Assembly: GCA_032622095.1 (NCBI GenBank)
Contig: CP136066.1
Coordinates: forward strand, 108,335,319 to 108,399,318
Reading direction: 5' to 3'
Length of the DNA: 64,000 bases
From: Siphonodentalium dalli
Lineage: Eukaryota > Mollusca > Scaphopoda > Gadilida > Siphonodentaliidae
The notes beneath the pieces are model-generated. The model did no database searches and was not told the origin of the DNA. It saw only the letters and a list, made by a program, of their open reading frames with translations. Of the stretch, positions 57,511 through 64,000 are shown piece by piece. Position 1 is the stretch's first letter. Each line of letters starts with the position of its first letter. The position numbers and the translations under genes were made by a program.

Positions 57511-58271
57511 ATAGAAGGAGTGCCGTTGCCTCAAATTATATCCTTCCACAATGGCACAATGTGTCGAATTGACAAACACATAAACACACATGTCGTTCTG
57601 TGTTTATTACACATCACCAATCTGTGAATTAAAAAATACAGACACAAGGTTTATTCAGGCACATATTGGGCTTATTTTGTCATGTGTGATGATGCTTTTA
57701 TTTTATAATTTCCGGTTTCATGGATGAGATGAATGTCATTTACGTCATGTGTTCACACATTCCAAATATGGAGTAGCAAGAACATTGTAATTCTAGGAAC
57801 AAATCTGTTATAAAAATGGTCATTCTTTGCTCTCAAGGCAATAACATTTCTCTTTAGGTTGATGCCTCAAGCATTTCTTGCCATTCTGTGAATCAAATGC
57901 AGCCATTTTCTGCTTCCCCTCTGAAGTCCACCTCTGGTGGAGTATAAGATTGCGGCCTGACTCCCTGAATTAATATCAAAAGTTCCGTATACAGATTCCT
58001 GTTTTGAACAGACAATAAAAGCTGTGACTGTAAATACAATCAGCTGCTGACAATGATTAGGAAACACCATTCATTGAGCAAGATAAATGGGAGATAATTC
58101 CGCCTCAGAATGATCAGTATACCGATTAAGTGGGTTTCGCCATAAAAACTAATGGTATGAGAATTATCTCTGGCTCACTTTGAGGCATATGGACACGCTG
58201 TTATCACAACTCATCAAATACAGAAAGTTCAGAAACGTTCATGGTAGGAATCAGTGTCAATAACTTTTATA
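57511..58271. other. No gene seen
   Basis: No recognised repeat or coding signal. Confidence 0.4.
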
Positions 58272-58490
58272 TTAACCCTCTCTTTACTGAATGGATTCTA
58301 CCATTCATTTATAACAGTATACATTGAAACGGTTTATTATTCATTTGGAGGGGTGTTCAGGTAATAAAAACAGACAGAAAAACAGTTACTACAAGGGTAT
58401 AGAATGATTCATATTCATTGGTGGGAAATGTTCAGAAAGTTGTTGAACTTACTATCTGAACATTTCCTATGGGAACTACTCATCAATGAG
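58272..58490. mobile_element. Family C element, right end replaced by family B
   Basis: TTAA start at 58272-58275. Runs through 'ttcagaaagttgttgaacttactatctgaac' to 'actactcatcaatgag', where it joins family B sequence. Confidence 0.75.
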
Positions 58491-58733
58491 TTGCGCCGGT
58501 GCAGCATTAAAGATTCTGTGTCAGTGAATTCTCTTATATATATGCGAGTCTTCCATAGGGAGCCTCGCATATATAAGAGAATGCACTGGCTTACAAGTTG
58601 AAGGTAAATATTGTTAGGCCAATGTATTCTCTTATATATGCGAGGCTCCCTATGGGAGACTTGAATATGTAAGAGAATGCATTGGCACAGGGTTTTCGCT
58701 AAATTTTAGGAAGCTCCCATGATGGAAGGGTGA
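58491..58733. mobile_element. Family B element (B8), left tip lost
   Basis: Begins 'ttgcgccggtgcagcattaaag'. Two complete hairpins; right end 'aagctcccatgatggaagggtgaac'. Confidence 0.8.
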
Positions 58734-59086
58734 ACTCTGATTTATCGTTTTAAGGTGGCAAAGATGATGCTCTGTTTCAGCTGAGATAGTCATGGCAAAT
58801 TTTACAAAAACTAAATCTTTCACAAACAAATTAAGATACATCTTTAAGTTAGTTCATTGAAAAGATAAGAGCTCCTTAGCTCAAGTGCAAGTATTGGTCT
58901 ATTTTCTATGGAAAGATACCATTTGTGTAATTAGGCACTTAACAATTTTTACAACCAGATTATGATGCAAGTTGTGTTCTGTAATCTACAATATTATGTC
59001 AGATAATTTCAATCCATGATTGTCACCTTCATTGATACTATAGCTACCTTTATTGCGATTTAAGTCTGACGAATAACCAGTAATGA
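58734..59086. other. No gene seen
   Basis: Nothing recognised. Confidence 0.35.
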
Positions 59087-59332
59087 TCGCAGTATCACCC
59101 CAAGCGTTATATAGCCTTAGCAGGATTCTACGACAATTGCACGAGTGCTACGGAACCGAGGATATTCGTCCTAGTACATGAAATTTTGGATGAACTCAAG
59201 ATCGATGCATACCTGCTTCTGGAAACAAAGAATAACGAATGTATGGAAGCGATCAGCGAAGATGAAAAAGTTAAAGTTCTATCAGGCGACATAGATCATT
59301 ACAAAGATTTGTGCAGTGTTAAGTCGTATTGA
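59087..59332 (+). pseudogene. Possible coding remnant or exon, unrecognised
   Basis: An 81-codon stop-free frame without an early ATG, ending TGA at 59330. Composition is protein-like: ALAGFYDNC, then FVLVHEILDELKIDAYLLLE, then NECMEAISEDEKVKVLSGDI and HYKDLC. GC content and codon character differ from the AT-rich surroundings, and the relative GC enrichment continues to about 59760 with many stops. Could be a retrocopy or decayed exon; family not recognised. Confidence 0.35.
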
Positions 59333-60398
59333 ACATAAGGCAAATGATGTTTAAACTGCTATTATTTTGCAACCTTGGCGTGGATTTGTCCCAAACAGCC
59401 CAACTGAAACATGTCAACGCATTGGCGTGACTGTTGATTAAGTCATAGTCGAAGTGTGTCGCGTAACCAAGCAATCGAATCCTTTGAATTTGCAAAGAAA
59501 TAATGGTCGACGATTGTGACTGTGAGGTTAAGTGTAGAGAGTAATTCTGTAAAGTTGGTTTAACTGAATGATGCCTTTCACAAAGTGTCGAGAATTGGCA
59601 CGTGTGATTTTGAGAATCATGATAAAACAGATCACCGATGCTAGTAGACGTACATCAAAAGTCGCCATGTTTTCAATCCAGCAGATACAAGTCCCTGCAC
59701 CATCCACATCTTTGACATGCCTATCGCAGCGCGATACAATGTGATTAACATTAGTTTTAAAAAATTGTTTGAGAATTGCGTCTGCCTTAGTTCAAAGTTA
59801 GTTCAGTCTGACTACCATCTCCCCCCCCCCCCCCCCCCCCCCCTCCATGCACTGCTCCACTTGGCCCAACAATATTAAAAATTTAGGTAAACTGAAACAC
59901 CAAAACCTACCCATGGTCCCCATACACAACTTCTAGTAACATCCTCTGTATTCCAATAAAGAAAGATATCCAGTGATCGGCAATACTTCCTGGAGCCATA
60001 TCAGAGAGAAGATACATTGATTGTGATACACACCAAAGTGCTGTCACATATGGAACCACTTGCAGCCATAGTGAGTTGATTTATTGAATTGGTTCAAAGA
60101 AAATACTAAGTGGAAAACACCAAGGCACAGCTGACATTAACAGGTATTTGTAGATAGCTCTCATTCTCCCTTCGAGACAGACTTCATCAAAATATTTCTT
60201 TACCAATGTGAGAAATGTTAAGATCATAAAGCTAATGATAACAACATACCATGGCACTAACTGGCAATAAATAATCGGAACACATGGACACATGATGCAT
60301 TGGCGTGTGTGGCTTTAATAAAGAGATATTATCATGGCCAGCCATAGCTGTCTGTTTTATAATAACTATAGGCATGTGACATGTTATATGATACACTT
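59333..60398. other. No intact gene; poly-C tract
   Basis: The first 430 bp keep the somewhat higher GC of the preceding frame but contain frequent stops. A C run of 24 is at about 59820-59843. A minus-strand 70-codon frame at 60081-60293 is hydrophobic but unrecognised. Confidence 0.4.
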
Positions 60399-60674
60399 CT
60401 AACCTCCTTGCTGCTAAATGACGTTAGTGATGGCATGTGCTGGGCTGCTGACGTTATTGCCATTTTCCAGTGGAAATATATAATGGGAATATCACAAGAA
60501 CCATAACACTGACTCAGTTGAAATGGTATTATCGTTCACAATCGTGGAACATCATACTCTGATTGAAACTTGAGATACAGTTATTCCGATGCTCCAGTCT
60601 CCAGTAATAAATAATGGCCTGTTGTGGACCATATAACACATGACATGCAGACGTAATAGTAGTGAAGAGGTTAA
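60399..60674. mobile_element. Family F element (F2)
   Basis: Left CTAA (mutated TTAA) then CCTCCTTGCTGCTAAATGACG; right 'tagtgaagaggttaa' (TTAA 60671-60674). 'gtattatcgttcacaatcgtggaacatc' is shared with F1. Confidence 0.75.
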
Positions 60675-60827
60675 AGAGTTAATTTTCCTCTTATAGATAG
60701 TGGCACCTTGCACATCTAATTCTAAAGTGGTCTTCAAACCAGCTAATGCTATTCCCTCACCCTGTTCAGCAATGCAATTAGGGTCATATCAGAGTTTTCT
60801 TTTGACAGTCACACATCAAGACGAGAG

Positions 60828-61365
60828 GTCGATCGTGCAGATGTTTAACCCATACCTTGGTGATAGCGATTAGCTATAACTGATAAAATAAGTCTCCGTA
60901 ATTATTAATAATAAACAAAATTTATAATTATTTTTTTGTTAAATTGAGCAAGGAGTTGAAAATAATTTTTTTTTTTTTTGGACAAAGGGCCATAACTCTG
61001 TTAACAAAAATTTGATCAAACTCATATCCGAACTCGATCTGTATTTTGGGCTGAGAAACTCAACTACCGAATTTGGTTCTGATCAGATAAAATTTTTGAG
61101 TTATGAATTCTAAGTAAAAAAAGGGCCATAACTCCGTAAAATAACTCGGATCAAACCCATATTCGAACTTGATCTGTATTTTGGTCTGAGAAACTCATAT
61201 ACAAAATTTGGTTCTGATCTGTTATAAAATGTTCAAGTTATCGCACCATGCATAAAGTGTCTACGGACAGACAGACAGATGGACGGACGGACGAACGACG
61301 AGTAGTCAATCCGGACGTCGACACTATGAGTACCATATTATGGTATGGGTACACATAAAAAGTGA
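60828..61365 (-). mobile_element. P7 element, reversed and internally shortened
   Basis: Minus-strand start is the hairpin 'accatattatggtatgggtacacataaaaa' at 61332-61362, then 'agtcaatccgg' and GGACGGACGGAC (61262-61292). There are two units ('aagggccataactc', 'gaactcgatctgtattttgg'). The other end is 'gacgagaggtcgatcgtgcagatgtttaacccataccttgg' at 60820-60865. Confidence 0.65.
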
Positions 61366-61739
61366 TATAACAATAGGGTATAATCGAGTAAAGGTACTCA
61401 AAGTGGAAACGAACAGAACCGGGTGTCAAACCAATAAAATATAAAAGTGAATTGTTTTCAGTGCTGGGTGACAGTCAAAACGAAACACGATATGACCCTA
61501 ATTCGGTCAATGAATAGTAGATAGCATAGCGGATGTGCAGAGTACATATAAGAAGGGTGTGCAACCAGCCCGAGATTGTTGGGATTCATGATCAGCTAAT
61601 AGTTCAACATAACAGCTTGGTTTATCAGCAGATCCCTACAAAACCGAAACAGAACACAAAGCGCATCTTAACCCTTTCATGACAGGAGCTGCGCTGCGCT
61701 GATGCAGCATTAAATATCTTAGTAACAGTTACCTACAGG
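61366..61739. other. No gene; family B fragment
   Basis: 61668-61720 (TTAACCCTTTCATGACAGG ... gatgcagcattaaat) is the end of a family B element. Confidence 0.5.
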
Positions 61740-61956
61740 TACAGTAATGCCCTAAGTAATCGACTCCTTAACCACAGCAGAATTATGGGTAACTTTTCAG
61801 GATTTAGTCAGAAATATGGCTTGTTGCCATTCATCAGAAAGCTATCACTGAGAGCTTTCTGATGAATGGCAACAAGCCATATTTCCGACTAAATCCTGAA
61901 AAGTTACCCATAATTCTGCTGTTGTCAAGGAGTCGATTATTTAGGGCATTACGGTA
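61740..61956. mobile_element. Family A palindromic TA element (A10)
   Basis: TA-flanked, arms of about 105 bp, close to a perfect palindrome with 'tatcactgagag' centre. Confidence 0.88.
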
Positions 61957-62750
61957 CGTGGAATTGGCAGGAAAATTCTATTATAGCTTATATATGTCCT
62001 ATATATAGTGCTACATTTTGCTTAAAATGCATATATGTGTGAATTATAGCCTATGCTATGCGAAAATAGTCCTAACCGATATTAGAGGGCAACCATTCAG
62101 GAATCAGGGAGCTAAATGTGTTCTAGAGTCGGGGAACGAGTACACCGTGGAATGCTAAAGGTGAAGGTAACTGAAGAATGACCTTCACCTGATACATGCG
62201 ACACGTTATTAATGGATGAAATCGCATTTATTTGATTTGTACATCATATCTAAATAATTTAAACTGGTGAATGAATGGGGGAATGGATTTTTGTGAGCGG
62301 GAAATTTATTTAACTAGCTGCTGTAGTTCTGGATTTGTCCAGATCAAATTTGGCTGTGGGATAGCCCTGTCGTACACTTGGGGATTTATTTAAAAAAGTA
62401 AACACATGACCTAAGATTTTTCGTCCATTTTCGTGATCAACTGGTGTCAATCTAGCCGGGTAAACATCACTGATATGGCCTGCAGGCTTGAATTCAGTGA
62501 ATTTGGCCGAAACGTTAACACTGTCGCCTATGGGAAACCATTTAGTTCCGCGATTCCTTCAATATACACACCATGGCCACCACTGATGTGTATGGGGCCA
62601 TTTTATATTAGTGGGTCTTTCGTGTATAAGTATGCTATAACCCATTTTTTTTTATTGCACTGCTCTGCGCATGCACGAATAAATCAACTTGATATGCGAT
62701 AGACCCTTCCCCATATGTGGCAGAACACTGATTAATTAGACTGGTGAAAA
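61957..62750. other. No confident gene; LINE-tail-like fragment
   Basis: 'actagctgctgtagttctggatttgtcc' at 62314 resembles the 'actagctgatgtgcccgacttcatcc' start at 47041. An 89-codon frame at 62433-62702 has no recognised domain. Confidence 0.35.
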
Positions 62751-62792
62751 TACAGTAATACCCTAAATAATCGACTCCTTGACTCCAGCTGT
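62751..62792. mobile_element. Family A terminal fragment (A11)
   Basis: TACAGTAATACCCTAAATAATCGACTCC followed by unrelated sequence. Confidence 0.65.
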
Positions 62793-64000
62793 TTCAATTT
62801 TTTCAAAAAGAAGTGAAACAAACACTCTTTATTTCAACCACATTAGGAATAGACTAGCACGAATGCTCTTTTCAGTTTTTTTATTGGGACCCAAACATCG
62901 TGTTCAAAGTTGTATTTTGAATGACTTCAATTCGTCTTTCTGGGACATATAATGCTCGTAAAAAGGTAACGTTCAAATATTTATCGACCTATTTCCATAC
63001 CAGTAAAAATGTGAAAGAAAATATTATTAGGTTTATTTTGGAGCGCAAACCGCCAAGTGGCTTTAAAGTTTACAAAACTGATAATGTGTGAGTACCCATG
63101 CTTGTGAGTACCCATGCATTTAATTCACTCACTGACAGAATTTAGCATTCAACTGATATTTCAGAATATTCCAACCCACACCAATCATACCGTTTCACCC
63201 TTTTTAAATTAAAAACTGAAAAACCAGCTGATGCCGTCTGAAACATTTGAAGTAATTGCGGCAAACAAATGGCGTCAATAAATATACTGTTCCTTTCCAT
63301 AGGAAGACCCGGTGATGACTATTGGTGGGCATGACATAGAAAATTCTTATTACTGGAAGGAGACTCATTAATACGATCAATTTTTAGTGTTTTCTAAATT
63401 AGTGCATCCTAATTTATATCTAAAATGCTTGATTCTATTGTAAAGTGGTTTAGATATTATTTGAAGTAGCTCAATTTTGTCCTACAACCCCGGGAACGGG
63501 GCATTTTACATATATATTCTAGGGTTCAAAGGATTAAATAGCCTTCAATTTTGGTAATGATCTTGAAAATATTGCCTAGAAATAACCTTAAATGACCATG
63601 AATTTTTAAATAGAGTGAATTAAAAAAACCTTTAAAATTGTCACCAAATATTTCTGAATGCATGACCTTGAATTTCATTAGGTCCGACTTCAGAAACCAT
63701 GTGCTATTCCAAGGATGGAGGTTGTCAGTGGTTTGTAGAATTGATGAAGGAGGGAGGTTGTCTGTCTGTTGTAGAATCGATGACCTAACATTGTAGCAGA
63801 TCTCACCCAGACACCAGAGTGATCAAGTAATCTTCCATGACTACATAATTAACTTCTACAGTCCAAACACCTATCTCAGCTGGGTATTAAATACATTAAA
63901 GCCTTCAGATTAACATTCCCAGTTGGTTCCAACCCCCACACTGCCTCAGGTCTCAATATTCTCATCCAAAGTCAGCCCTCATCGTCTTAATTTGGAATAC
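62793..64000. other. No gene seen
   Basis: AT-rich sequence with no recognised repeat family. 63710-63790 has an imperfect direct repeat ('ggaggttgtc.gt.gtttgtagaattgatga'). Confidence 0.4.

Overview
This window is non-coding-rich, AT-rich animal DNA. It has spliced genes with GT-AG introns, dispersed minisatellite-bearing repeats that open with runs of CCGTC, and a dense population of short palindromic transposons. This repeat style, including arrays of about 160-180 bp units resembling the CvA/pearl elements of bivalves, points to a marine lophotrochozoan, most likely a mollusc. That assignment is inference from repeat style. There are no operons, bacterial genes, CRISPR arrays or phage.

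Two genes can be supported. (1) On the + strand, the 3' half of MOCS1 (molybdenum cofactor biosynthesis) is carried by four exons at 4897-5007, 9846-9966, 12394-12441/12445 and 13007-13950. The first three encode the C-terminal Fe-S region of MOCS1A down to its terminal Gly-Gly. The fourth encodes the whole MOCS1B (MoaC) domain. At the junction, two splice donors lie 4 nt apart. One makes an in-frame A-B fusion lacking Gly-Gly. The other, and also intron retention, gives Gly-Gly-stop and leaves MOCS1B as a second reading frame whose N-terminus looks like a mitochondrial presequence. The 5' exons lie upstream of the window. (2) On the - strand, 39260-41285 is the last coding exon of an unrecognised, Ser/Asn-rich protein with three LxxLL motifs, possibly a nuclear-receptor coregulator.

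Nearly everything else is repeat-derived. I sorted it into families by shared ends: A, palindromic elements of about 200 bp flanked by TA (Tc1/mariner-like); B, C, E and F, palindromic elements flanked by TTAA (piggyBac-like); D, elements of about 250-440 bp with CAAGCCTG ends and 8-bp duplications; three hAT-like elements with CAGGGG ends and 8-bp duplications; a 1-kb PIF/Harbinger-like element with TTA duplications and a broken MADF reading frame; several Helentron/pearl-like array elements (P); RTE-like LINE tails; and one tRNA-derived SINE.

Layout: 1-14 kb, MOCS1 exons with introns full of P, A, B, C and D elements; 14-17 kb, P and D elements; 17.5-23.5 kb, a possible 5.9-kb element containing a tandem array and small zinc-finger-like frames; 24-28 kb, LINE remnants, a nested palindrome and the Harbinger-like element; 29-38 kb, mostly TTAA and TA palindromes; 39-41 kb, the LxxLL gene; 41.7-45.3 kb, D, SINE, B and hAT elements; 45.6-48.8 kb, a fold-back structure interrupted by younger insertions; 49-52 kb, a hAT-like element and poly-C; 52.6-57.2 kb, a 2-kb direct duplication next to a 2.6-kb element with 230-bp inverted ends; 57-64 kb, scattered repeats and one possible coding remnant. 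All coordinates of repeats are by eye and may be off by a few to tens of bases unless target duplications are given.
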